Shown here: one piece after another, positions 16,037 to 23,888 of the stretch
Layout of the letters: the number at the start of each line of letters is the position of its first letter
Position numbering within the stretch: the first letter of the stretch is position 1
Source: Pseudomonas migulae NBRC 103157
GTDB lineage: Bacteria; Pseudomonadota; Gammaproteobacteria; Pseudomonadales; Pseudomonadaceae
Assembly: GCF_002091715.1 (NCBI RefSeq)
Contig: NZ_BDAG01000037.1
Coordinates: forward strand, 1-64,000
Length of the DNA: 64,000 bases
Reading direction: 5' to 3'
Position numbers and translations under genes: made by a program
The notes under the pieces: generated by a model
What the model was told of the DNA's origin: nothing
The model's input: the letters and a program-made list of their open reading frames with translations, nothing else
The model's database searches: none

Positions 16037-16576
16037 ATGCACATCGATCCGATCTTCATCATTGCCAGCGCGCTCGCCATTGCAGTGTTGCTGGCCAGTG
16101 CCGCGACGCACAAGTTGCGCGCTCCGGCACGTTTTGCCAGGCAACTGGCCGACTACCAACTCCTGCCCGACGCGCTCGTGCGCCCTGGCGCCCGAGTCAT
16201 TCCGGCGATTGAACTGGCGATCGCCTTTGCACTGCTGGTGCCGGCCTGCCGTTCGTGGGCGGCGCTCAGTGCCGCCAGCCTGATCGCGCTGTACGCCGCC
16301 GCCATCGCCATCAACCTGTGGCGCGGGCGCCGCGACATCGACTGCGGTTGTGCCGGCCCGGACCAGGCGCAGCCATTGCGTCCGGTGCTGCTGCTGCGCA
16401 ACAGCGCGCTGGTGGGTCTGGCGCTGCTGGCCAGCGTGTTGCCCGTCGCCCGCGACCTTGGTTTTTTCGACGGCTTCGTCACCGTTGCCGCCAGCGCTGT
16501 CGCGCTGCTGATTTACGCCGCAGCCGATGGCTTGCTGGCCAACTCCCCTCTTCTGTTCAAACTGATTGGTAGGTGA
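16037..16576 (+). CDS. aauE: MauE-like membrane protein for small-subunit maturation
   Basis: This 179-residue integral membrane protein has about four to five hydrophobic helices (DoxX/MauE type) and the conserved CxC motif in DIDCGCAGP near residue 100. MauE/AauE is needed, with MauD, for export and disulphide formation of the cysteine-rich small subunit. It begins 13 bp after aauB and ends 3 bp before aauD, so it is clearly in the operon. Confidence 0.87.
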   Translation: MHIDPIFIIASALAIAVLLASAATHKLRAPARFARQLADYQLLPDALVRPGARVIPAIELAIAFALLVPACRSWAALSAASLIALYAAAIAINLWRGRRDIDCGCAGPDQAQPLRPVLLLRNSALVGLALLASVLPVARDLGFFDGFVTVAASAVALLIYAAADGLLANSPLLFKLIGR

Positions 16577-16579
16577 TCA

Positions 16580-17200
16580 ATGGAAGGCTTAATCGTTTCC
16601 AACGTTCTGCTCTGGGTACTGCTGGTGGCCGTGGCGTTTGTCGTCATGGGCCTGGTCCGGCAGATTGGTGTGCTGCACGGGCGCCTGGCGCCGGCCGGTG
16701 CGCTGATGGTCGACAAAGGCGTGGCGGTCAACGAAGCCGCGCCGCAAGTCACCGCTTCCGACCGTCACGGCCGCCCGGTCAACTTCGGCTATGCCGGTGA
16801 AAAATCCCAACTGCTGTTTTTCCTTTCGCCGACCTGTCCGATCTGCAAATCCCTGCTGCCGGCGATCAAGTCTATTGCCAGGGAACAGGCGAATCGCCTC
16901 GACGTGGTGTTCATCAGCGACGGCGACATGGACGCCCAGCAAGCGCTGATCCGCGAACACAAACTGGAGGACGCCACGTATGTCGTCGGGCCGGAAGTCG
17001 GCATGACCTATCAGATCGGCAAGCTGCCGTACGCCGCCCTGATCGATAAAACCGGCACCTTGCGCGCCAAAGGCCTGGTCAATTCCCGCGAGCACCTGGA
17101 CAGCCTGTTCGAAGTCGAGCACCTGAAAAGCGCCACGCTGCAGGAATACCTGAACAGCCAGCCGCCCGCACACGACCACAGCCACGGCCATAGCCACTGA
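16580..17200 (+). CDS. aauD: MauD-like thioredoxin-fold protein
   Basis: This 206-residue protein has an N-terminal membrane anchor (about residues 8-26) and a periplasmic thioredoxin-like domain with the redox motif CPIC (C86, C89). The C-terminus is histidine-rich (HDHSHGHSH), which may bind metal. MauD proteins act in disulphide formation or isomerisation in the small subunit; in Alcaligenes, inactivating this gene abolished amine growth. It is 3 bp after aauE and 19 bp before aauA. Confidence 0.88.
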   Translation: MEGLIVSNVLLWVLLVAVAFVVMGLVRQIGVLHGRLAPAGALMVDKGVAVNEAAPQVTASDRHGRPVNFGYAGEKSQLLFFLSPTCPICKSLLPAIKSIAREQANRLDVVFISDGDMDAQQALIREHKLEDATYVVGPEVGMTYQIGKLPYAALIDKTGTLRAKGLVNSREHLDSLFEVEHLKSATLQEYLNSQPPAHDHSHGHSH

Positions 17201-17219
17201 TTAAGGCAGGGAGACTCTT

Positions 17220-17741
17220 ATGAAACTGCTGGATCTGTTGTTCGAACGCTCGACCCGTCGAGTGGCCGACACCACCTCGCGTCGCAAACTGCTGGCGCGC
17301 ATGGGTTCCCTGATGGTCGCGGGCGCCGCGCTCCCCCTGCTGTTGCCGCTGGACCGTACCAGCAAAGCCTTGGCCGCAGACAACCCGAAGGCCGGTGACC
17401 CGGGAGATCCGAACAGCTGCGATTACTGGCGCTACTGTTCGATCGACGGCTTTCTGTGCAGCTGTTGTGGAGGGTCGGTGACGTCCTGCCCGCCGGGCAC
17501 CGAAGCGTCGCAAGTCACCTGGATCGGCACCTGCCGCAACCCGGCCGACGGCAAGGACTACATCATTTCGTACAACGATTGCTGCGGTAAACAGAGCTGC
17601 GCCCAGTGCGCCTGCACCCGTAACGACAGTGAAGAACCGGCCTATCGCCCGTTCAACAACAACGATGTGAACTGGTGCCTGGCCGCCAAATCGCACATCT
17701 ATCACTGCACCGTTTCGGTTATTCGTGGCGTCGCGGTTTAA
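17220..17741 (+). CDS. aauA: Aromatic amine dehydrogenase, small TTQ-bearing subunit
   Basis: This 173-residue precursor has a long twin-arginine-like leader (RRKLLARMG then a hydrophobic stretch, cleavage near residue 52) and a mature domain with 14 cysteines. Tryptophans W101 (VTWIGTC) and W152 (VNWCLAAK) are 51 residues apart, the same spacing as the TTQ pair in methylamine and aromatic amine dehydrogenases. D120 in NDCCG matches the catalytic base, 19 residues after the first tryptophan. This is direct evidence for a TTQ enzyme. The TTQ cross-linking enzyme (MauG in methylotrophs) is not encoded nearby. Confidence 0.93.
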   Translation: MKLLDLLFERSTRRVADTTSRRKLLARMGSLMVAGAALPLLLPLDRTSKALAADNPKAGDPGDPNSCDYWRYCSIDGFLCSCCGGSVTSCPPGTEASQVTWIGTCRNPADGKDYIISYNDCCGKQSCAQCACTRNDSEEPAYRPFNNNDVNWCLAAKSHIYHCTVSVIRGVAV

Positions 17742-17755
17742 CGCGCAGTGGCCGT

Positions 17756-17785
17756 CGATTGTTCGCGCAATCGGCGGTTTTTTTT
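17756..17785 (+). terminator. Rho-independent terminator after aauA
   Basis: CGATTG (17756-17761) pairs with CAATCG (17768-17773) around TTCGCG, followed after GCGG by eight T (17778-17785). It sits between aauA and the downstream cytochrome gene, so read-through may set a low ratio of cytochrome to dehydrogenase. Confidence 0.75.
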
Positions 17786-17800
17786 GGCGAACGCTGTTGC

Positions 17801-17888
17801 AGCGAGCCTGCTCGCGATGAATTCGAATTCAACGCATTTTTCCAGGCACCACGCGTCATCGTTCACGTCCATCGCGAGCAGGCTCGCT
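17801..17888. repeat. REP-type inverted repeat with perfect 19-bp arms
   Basis: AGCGAGCCTGCTCGCGATG (17801-17819) and its exact complement (17870-17888) flank a 50-nt loop. The element lies within the aau operon, downstream of the terminator. Confidence 0.85.
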
Positions 17889-17921
17889 TCCACAGGTACA
17901 GCTATCTCAGAGGTGTTTGTC

Positions 17922-18443
17922 ATGAGTAGGTTGCTCATCCTCGGTCTTGTCTGCGCCATGACCGCCCCGCTCGTTCATGCCAGAGCCATCCCCGACCCGG
18001 CGCAGCGTCATGCGCCAGGTAACGAAGAGTTGCAGAAACCGATAGCCCAGGCCGGCTACAGCGTTGGCGTGAACTACCAATTGCAATGCGCCGGTTGCCA
18101 CCTGGGCAATGGCATGGGTTCCCCCGCCAATGACACACCGCGGATGGCGGGGTTTGTCGGCAACTTTCTGAAGGTGCCGGGCGGGCGCGAGTTTCTTGTG
18201 CGTGTTCCCGGCATGTCGCAGTCCGCGCTGGACAACGCGCAGTTGGCCGACCTGCTGAACTGGCTGATGCGTGCAGACGGCATGGCGGGCAAAAGCACGC
18301 CTGCGGACTATCAACCTTACAGTGCGGAAGAAGTGGCGGCCCTGCGCGCAACAACCATGCTGAACCTCCCCGGCACCCGTTCAGAACTGATCAAGCAGAT
18401 GCGCGCGCAAGGCATCGCCATCGAAGACGGGATGAATAACTGA
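17922..18443 (+). CDS. Small periplasmic monohaem cytochrome c (aau orf-2 counterpart)
   Basis: This 173-residue protein has a signal peptide (cleavage near VHARA) and one haem motif CAGCH at 56-60. It matches the small monohaem cytochrome reported directly downstream of aauA in Alcaligenes faecalis (orf-2). It may accept electrons from the TTQ enzyme, a role inferred from location. The ATG at 17922 is preceded by AGAGGTG and gives a clean leader; the open frame further upstream crosses the REP element and is not coding. It is 180 bp from aauA, past a terminator, so it may have its own promoter. Confidence 0.85.
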   Translation: MSRLLILGLVCAMTAPLVHARAIPDPAQRHAPGNEELQKPIAQAGYSVGVNYQLQCAGCHLGNGMGSPANDTPRMAGFVGNFLKVPGGREFLVRVPGMSQSALDNAQLADLLNWLMRADGMAGKSTPADYQPYSAEEVAALRATTMLNLPGTRSELIKQMRAQGIAIEDGMNN

Positions 18444-18857
18444 CAACGGTCTGACCAGATCGACACTGTGAAAACGGGGACCCCGGTTCCCGCCCTGCCG
18501 CTTGACCCCTGCCCTGCGCGACGTCTGTCTCGCATGGGTTACCTTCCCCAAGACTCCTGATCAAACATGCTCGCACCAGCGCGCTGCGAATGAGTCCCCC
18601 CGTGTTTGATCGGCCTCTCCTGCCAGCTTCTTTTTTTGGCTTGAATGTTGTATGAAACCGTAGCGATTCAGTGAATATTTGCACAGTGCTGCTAAAGTGA
18701 TAGCACCCGTCATCGTCTCACCAGTTTTACACATTGGAGGGTGGATACCTGTCACAAGTATGAGTAACTTGTCAGTGGCGCTTGGGCTCTCAAGCTAGGG
18801 CTGTTTGACCTGAATCCTGTCATATCGAGCGCAAGGGAAAGCAAATGAGGTCTGAAA
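18444..18857. other. Spacer between the amine island and the polysaccharide locus
   Basis: I see no gene in these 414 bp. They contain a 9-bp inverted repeat, GATCAAACA (18559-18567) and TGTTTGATC (18603-18611), a GGGACCCCGGTTCCC-like hairpin near 18480 and a GTGCT/AGCAC repeat near 18690. The last 200 bp, which are AT-richer, probably hold the promoter of the priming transferase. Confidence 0.5.
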
Positions 18858-20282
18858 ATGATTTTTGAGCCCAACAGCACGCGTTCCGTTCTCCAGCGAA
18901 GAAGCAGCACCAGTATTGTCATTCAGGCCGGTCTCGATTGCGTTGCGGTAACCGGTGTCGCGTGGTTTTTGATCAATTATCATATCGGCTTCATTTCCCA
19001 GGATTACGTCATCCTGCTCCTGCTCCTGCTTGGGGCATTGGCCGTCGTGTACGACCATTACGCTATTTATCGCAGCAATGTCGGTTTTACCGTCAAAGCT
19101 TTCAAGCTTCTGAAGGCGTGGACCGCGACCTTCGGCTTTCTCGTGGCCATGGCTTTCCTGACCAAAACAAGCGAACGGTATTCGCGGCTGTTGGTTGGGG
19201 AGTTATTTGTTCTTGGCTACTTTGCCCAGTTGTTTTTGCACCTCGCCACACGTGAAATGCAGAAGAAGTTTCTGACTCACCCGACGCAACTGGAAAATTC
19301 GCTGATCATTGGCTCGGGCGAGCTGGCCAGCTACCTCCACAAGAAAATCAGCAACAACCCCTGGCTCGGCGAACGCATCGTCGGCTGTGTATTGATTGGC
19401 GCGGACGATGACCGGGGAAAGGAAGGCCTGGAAGGTGCACCACGCCTGGCGATACTGGGCAATGTTTCTGATCTGGATGAATTGGTCGTCAAACACGCCA
19501 TTCGTACGGTCTATTTTGTGACCCCTGTCGGTGGCTCCGAAGTTATCCAGAAGGTCTATTTAAGTCTGTTCGACAAACACGTCAGGGTTAACTGGGTGCC
19601 TGACATTTTCGCCTTGAAGTTGATCAACCACAGCGTTCGCGAGATTGCCGGCATTCCCGTGCTGACCTTGTCCGAAACGCCGCTGATGGGAATGCGACTG
19701 TTCCTGAAGAATCTCGAAGACAAGGTCGGGGCTTTTCTCATCCTGCTGTTTGCCGCGCCAGTGCTGGTGCTTGTCGCCCTTGCGATCAAGATCGATAGCC
19801 CCGGCCCTGTGTTCTTTCGCCAACAACGCATGGGGTGGAGTGGCGAAGTTTTCCGGATCTGGAAGTTCAGAAGCATGGTGGTCCATCAATCGCCAGACGG
19901 CACCGTCAAGCAGGCCCAAAAGAATGATCCACGGGTGACCAGGGTGGGCGCCTTTATTCGCAAAACCAGCCTGGATGAGCTGCCGCAGTTGTTCAACGTG
20001 TTGATGGGAGAAATGTCGCTGGTAGGCCCTCGTCCGCACGCGATTCAACACGACGTGCAGTACTCACCCGATGTCTCGGGCTACTTTGCACGTCACAACA
20101 TTAAACCGGGCATCACCGGCCTGGCTCAGGTACGTGGCCTTCGCGGTGAAACGAAAGATATAGAGCAAATGATTCGGCGGGTTGACTCAGACATCGAGTA
20201 CATCAACAACTGGTCGCTCTGGCTCGACTTCATCATTCTTTTACGAACGGTATCTGCCTTCTCCGGCAAACAAGCCTACTAG
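18858..20282 (+). CDS. Undecaprenyl-phosphate sugar phosphotransferase (WcaJ-type primer)
   Basis: This 474-residue polytopic protein has four N-terminal membrane helices, a CoA-binding-like central domain (about 130-240) and a C-terminal bacterial sugar transferase domain after a fifth hydrophobic segment near residue 295. The catalytic region shows RQQRMGW, WKFRSM, RKTSLDELPQLFNVL and MSLVGPRPH. The family links a sugar-1-phosphate, often glucose, to undecaprenyl phosphate to start repeat-unit assembly on the inner membrane. It opens the polysaccharide locus and stands apart from the minus-strand genes that follow. GAGGT precedes the ATG. Confidence 0.92.
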   Translation: MIFEPNSTRSVLQRRSSTSIVIQAGLDCVAVTGVAWFLINYHIGFISQDYVILLLLLLGALAVVYDHYAIYRSNVGFTVKAFKLLKAWTATFGFLVAMAFLTKTSERYSRLLVGELFVLGYFAQLFLHLATREMQKKFLTHPTQLENSLIIGSGELASYLHKKISNNPWLGERIVGCVLIGADDDRGKEGLEGAPRLAILGNVSDLDELVVKHAIRTVYFVTPVGGSEVIQKVYLSLFDKHVRVNWVPDIFALKLINHSVREIAGIPVLTLSETPLMGMRLFLKNLEDKVGAFLILLFAAPVLVLVALAIKIDSPGPVFFRQQRMGWSGEVFRIWKFRSMVVHQSPDGTVKQAQKNDPRVTRVGAFIRKTSLDELPQLFNVLMGEMSLVGPRPHAIQHDVQYSPDVSGYFARHNIKPGITGLAQVRGLRGETKDIEQMIRRVDSDIEYINNWSLWLDFIILLRTVSAFSGKQAY

Positions 20283-20313
20283 TGCGTCGTGAATGTCTGT
20301 CAGGTAATGAAAC

Positions 20314-20339
20314 TGTAGGAGCAAGCTTGCTCACGATGG
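20314..20339. repeat. Single REP arm
   Basis: TGTAGGAGCAAGCTTGCTC resembles the left arm of the REP hairpins elsewhere; no good complementary arm follows. It lies between the primer transferase gene and the convergent glycosyltransferase gene. Confidence 0.6.
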
Positions 20340-20420
20340 ACGACCGACCACCGCGTTTACCCAGCTTACACGCGATAGCGTTAACGGCCTCACGAGCAAT
20401 CGAACGTCGACCGACTGCGC

Positions 20421-21557
20421 CTACACCTCGCCGCACGATGACGGAAAGAGATCCAGCGTGCGCTCGACTTCATCGGGGTCGATGGTGAAACCACTTCCCG
20501 ACGGCGTACCGACCACAAAACCAAAGTTCTGCCGATCACGATCGGTCAGGTACTTGAAGAAACAGACAAAACGATCAGGCGGCTGCAAAACGAGCAGCGA
20601 ACCACCCGGGGGAAGTACGTTAACCCCATGGATAAGTTGGCTCCCCTCGATCCCTATCACGGTTTTCGCCCCGGCACAGGCCGCGACGATGGCCGGAACA
20701 TCGGATGTCGCCGGGTCGAGAATGCGAAAGCCCCTACGGTCACGCAAATGTTCTGCAAGCGCCCTTTCATTGTGCAGCAATCGCAGCTCGCCCTTGCCAC
20801 CGCGCAGGATGAACACGCCCGGATGAGCGCTGAAGTTAACGTGTGACAGCAGTTTTTCACCCATCGCCCGGAAACGCAGGTGCTTGTGTCGATTCTGGCT
20901 CAGATCGTCAAAGATCACGAGTTCACGGAAAAATGCATTGCGCAAACGAACGGGCCTCATGTCCAGCCAGCTTTCGTAACCGGGGGCGTGAAGTATGCCG
21001 TTCCTGGCGATGGAGGCATTCGCGGCAAAGGGTGCCGTGGTCACCGGGACACCTTCGTCGCTGGCCAATCGATAGGTCAAACAATCATCCATCAGCCAGG
21101 TGCCAAACCATTTGTTGCCGCCCGCCGTGCAATACAACGCGCCGCGATCGATTTCGTTTTCTACGCGAATCCCCGGTAACCGGCCAGAACCAGGGGTCAA
21201 CCACGATTTGGCATTGCCTTTGTAGAGCGTGCCATCGATCAACCAGACATCCTTCAGCAAGTAACCTCGGGTCGGCATGTGCTCCACACGACCGATACCT
21301 TCCATTGTGCGTCGAGGATGCTCGTGAGGATAAAACAGCGCCTCGGCCCACCCTGTCACACGCTCGAGCTGGTCGGGCAGGTAGAAAGCGGGCGGAGCCA
21401 TCGCAATCTCGCCCGGGGCAATTTCCCAGGTTTTCACCGCCTGGCTCTGCAGGGGCAGCGACGGCGCCCGGGTGACGCGAGTATTGAAAAGGTGCTTATA
21501 CGCAGCGAGGCTCCACTTCGATTGGCCGTCACTCGTCAATGCATTGAATTGAGACAT
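20421..21557 (-). CDS. Glycosyltransferase, family 61-like
   Basis: This protein of about 378 residues resembles GT61/DUF563 glycosyltransferases: an NKWFGTWLMDDCLTYRLA region, then RLRNAFFREL and a C-terminal stretch with GIEGSQLIHGVNVLPPGG. These are cytoplasmic, soluble enzymes. The sugar and acceptor cannot be read. Two starts are possible, GTG at 21563 or ATG at 21557; I prefer the ATG, which has GGGGTG a few bases upstream. It is the last gene of the long minus-strand polysaccharide run, separated by 78 bp from the acetyltransferase gene upstream. Confidence 0.75.
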   Translation of the reverse strand: MSQFNALTSDGQSKWSLAAYKHLFNTRVTRAPSLPLQSQAVKTWEIAPGEIAMAPPAFYLPDQLERVTGWAEALFYPHEHPRRTMEGIGRVEHMPTRGYLLKDVWLIDGTLYKGNAKSWLTPGSGRLPGIRVENEIDRGALYCTAGGNKWFGTWLMDDCLTYRLASDEGVPVTTAPFAANASIARNGILHAPGYESWLDMRPVRLRNAFFRELVIFDDLSQNRHKHLRFRAMGEKLLSHVNFSAHPGVFILRGGKGELRLLHNERALAEHLRDRRGFRILDPATSDVPAIVAACAGAKTVIGIEGSQLIHGVNVLPPGGSLLVLQPPDRFVCFFKYLTDRDRQNFGFVVGTPSGSGFTIDPDEVERTLDLFPSSCGEV

Positions 21558-21635
21558 AGGCACCCCATTCAGATATGGATAAACGGCAACAAGCGGTATT
21601 CGTTGTAACTGATTTGTTTAAATGCAACGACGCGT

Positions 21636-22778
21636 TCAAGTGGAAACGATACTCTCGAGGAAAGGGGGCGACTTCAAATGAGCGTAACGACTGCGCAAAG
21701 TATCGAGAAGTTCCTCTCCCGGCACCCTGGCACAATGGATATATACTTTGTAAAGACCACCAAAACCCATTTCGCGATATCGACTGGCAACTTCCTCATC
21801 ACCTTGACCGTCCGGCAACCCGAGATGTAGTGTCAGGTTTTTCCCCTCTACAGCAAATAGTGGCGCCTCCCAGAGAAACTGCGCTGCGCCCGCCCTGGGC
21901 AGTTTAATAAACAAATAGCCGTGATTACCCAGCGTATCAACATCGCCACCGCGTCTTCTTTTCCATTCGAGAAGTCCGTCGTCCGGGCGTGCCAGGCAAG
22001 TTCCAATGTCGTAATAGTCAAAGCCGTTTTCAATCGCCCACTCCAGCGCCATGAACGTGGTGATGGAGTTAACTTCGCGCAACCTCTTTGTATCCGAAAA
22101 CACTACATCCGGGTAACCGAAGCGCACGGTACTCCAATAACGCTTACCTGCCCGGGTGACTACGCAGCCAAGATGGCATGCGACAATCTCGTCTTCCAGC
22201 AGCACCAGATCGAGTCGCCCGGCGACTTTTGCCACCCGGTGAACTTCCTGCGCTTCAATTTGCGAGGCAGCCGAACCATGGCGGGCCGCGGCATAGGGCT
22301 GAAGCATTTCCCGGTCTGCCGTTTCAATCTCGTCATCGTTCAACGCTTGCTTCATGCGGTAGCGCAGACGATTCTTGCGCAGATTTCGCCGCAGCTCGGA
22401 ATTGTATTTCGCGGTGATCTCGTCGATTGATCTGCTCAGTGGCACGACAGCACTCAGGTACTGAGGCACATACAATGCCCCCGGGATCGGCATTTCGCTG
22501 ACCACCACTGTCCGGTCTGACTTGCCCAGCTTCAACCGCCCCTCAACCGTTTGAGATTGAACGCCCAGTAAAACCTTCACAAACTCCCGTTGCGTTTTCC
22601 TGCCCACATAGAGAATGTCGTAGAGGCTGTCTTCCCGCAGTTTGAACCTGACAATTTCCCAGCGCCAAAAGCAGGCTCGCCCAAAAATATCCCGCAGCCA
22701 GGCGACAGCTTTCCTTAGCTCGAATCGCATCGAAGGAGTTAATAACTGACGCATCAATTCTGCTATGTATTCTTTCAT
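21636..22778 (-). CDS. GNAT-fold acyltransferase of the BioF2/FemAB-like type
   Basis: This protein of about 380 residues shows the two-lobed GNAT layout used for sugar or peptide acylation: SEMPIPGALYVPQYLSAVVP, NSELRRNLRKNRLRY, then LLEDEIVACHLGCV and ITTFMALEWAIENGFDYYDIG near the C-terminus. Such proteins often sit in polysaccharide loci and acylate amino sugars. The predicted start is uncertain: no clear ribosome site precedes the ATG at 22778, and a TTG 21 bp upstream is also possible. About 375 bp separate it from the next upstream gene, so it may have its own promoter. Confidence 0.7.
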   Translation of the reverse strand: MKEYIAELMRQLLTPSMRFELRKAVAWLRDIFGRACFWRWEIVRFKLREDSLYDILYVGRKTQREFVKVLLGVQSQTVEGRLKLGKSDRTVVVSEMPIPGALYVPQYLSAVVPLSRSIDEITAKYNSELRRNLRKNRLRYRMKQALNDDEIETADREMLQPYAAARHGSAASQIEAQEVHRVAKVAGRLDLVLLEDEIVACHLGCVVTRAGKRYWSTVRFGYPDVVFSDTKRLREVNSITTFMALEWAIENGFDYYDIGTCLARPDDGLLEWKRRRGGDVDTLGNHGYLFIKLPRAGAAQFLWEAPLFAVEGKNLTLHLGLPDGQGDEEVASRYREMGFGGLYKVYIHCARVPGEELLDTLRSRYAHLKSPPFLESIVST

Positions 22779-23153
22779 TTTGTTATTAACACAATTCAAG
22801 GAAGGGCCATTTGAGTTTCAAATCAATACACCAAAGACTCGAAATAAAAGCACGACAGCTGAGCGCATGGTTCACTGCGTGCGGACATTACAACCTCGAT
22901 ACAATCCGCCGCCCACGTTGAGCCTGCCACCTTCCTTCTTGCGAAAAAAACGCAACTCCCTCCCTGGAATTCAAGATGGCCTGACAGCATTTTGTTGACG
23001 CCAATCTTAATGAAGCAAACAGCCCAAAGCACACCCGTCAAGTCGAAACTTCAACCTGAGTAAAGGTGCAACGCCGAAGTTTTGCAAGATATTTCAGTCG
23101 CTGTTTTTATGGCGCCGGAAAAGCTTGAGCAGGGTATCAAAAGAGCGCCTGCG
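22779..23153. other. AT-richer spacer inside the polysaccharide locus
   Basis: No gene is supported here. Base composition is lower in GC than its surroundings, as is common in polysaccharide loci. It probably contains the promoter of the minus-strand acyltransferase/GT61 pair; I could not pick a convincing -35/-10 pair. Confidence 0.4.
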
Positions 23154-23888
23154 TCAGGCTTGCCTGAAGATCAAAGTACGTAACAGAAACAGCGGATTAC
23201 CCATCACATAACGACGAAAAAGTCGCTTTGGCTCAGCGATGAGTCTGAACACCCATTCACAGCCGAGACGACGCACCCATTGTGGAGCGCGAGTCACCTT
23301 GCCGCCGAGAAAGTCCAGAATCGCCCCGCCGCACACGACAAGACAGGGCACGCCGCTGTCGGCCAGCCTTGCAGCAACGGCTTCTTGCTTGGGCATGCCC
23401 ATCCCCAGCACCACCAGTTCCGGCTGTAACTCCCGCGCGAGGTTGATGTAGGTATCCACCGGCGCGAAGCCGTGGTGAGCCGAGACGACATTGACCGCAA
23501 ACTGCGCTTCGCTGCGCCGCACTGCCTGGGTGAGAAAAGGCTCTTCAGTGCCCCAGAAAGCCACGCGCCGGCCCTTGTACGCAGCCAGCAATTTGGGGAT
23601 GAAATCGGTGCCATTCATATTCAGCCCCGGTTCCAGACCGAGACGGCGAAACAGGATGGCCAGGCCGGAGCCATCGCGCAGCAACACGTCCGCTGACAGC
23701 AGCGCGTGATGGTAATCGGTATTGGCTGCCACCAGGTTCATGGCATGGGCATTGGCGAATCCGAGCACTGTCGTCGTGTCAGGTCGGGACAACGCCTCAA
23801 TCAATCGTTGTTCATCATCAAGGTCGCTGATCACCCTGAGCTTGCGGGTAATCGATTGCCAGCGCTGTTGCCAGGACAATGCGTGCAT
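23154..23888 (-). CDS. WecG/TagA/CpsF-family glycosyltransferase
   Basis: At 244 residues it is the normal size for this family (GT26). Seen motifs: NAHAMNLVAAN near residue 45, LRDGSGLAILFR near 90, LNMNGTDFIPKLL, and LVVLGMGMPKQE near 160. These enzymes add UDP-activated ManNAc-type or other sugars to a lipid-linked acceptor at the cytoplasmic membrane face. The start codon overlaps the stop of the upstream glycosyltransferase (TAATG), so the two are translationally coupled. Confidence 0.9.
   Translation of the reverse strand: MHALSWQQRWQSITRKLRVISDLDDEQRLIEALSRPDTTTVLGFANAHAMNLVAANTDYHHALLSADVLLRDGSGLAILFRRLGLEPGLNMNGTDFIPKLLAAYKGRRVAFWGTEEPFLTQAVRRSEAQFAVNVVSAHHGFAPVDTYINLARELQPELVVLGMGMPKQEAVAARLADSGVPCLVVCGGAILDFLGGKVTRAPQWVRRLGCEWVFRLIAEPKRLFRRYVMGNPLFLLRTLIFRQA

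Noticed and set aside
18640..18760. A JUMPstart-like element before the polysaccharide locus
   Set aside because: The GTGCTGCTAAAGTGATAGC stretch does not fit the known JUMPstart consensus and no ops core (GGCGGTAGC) was found.
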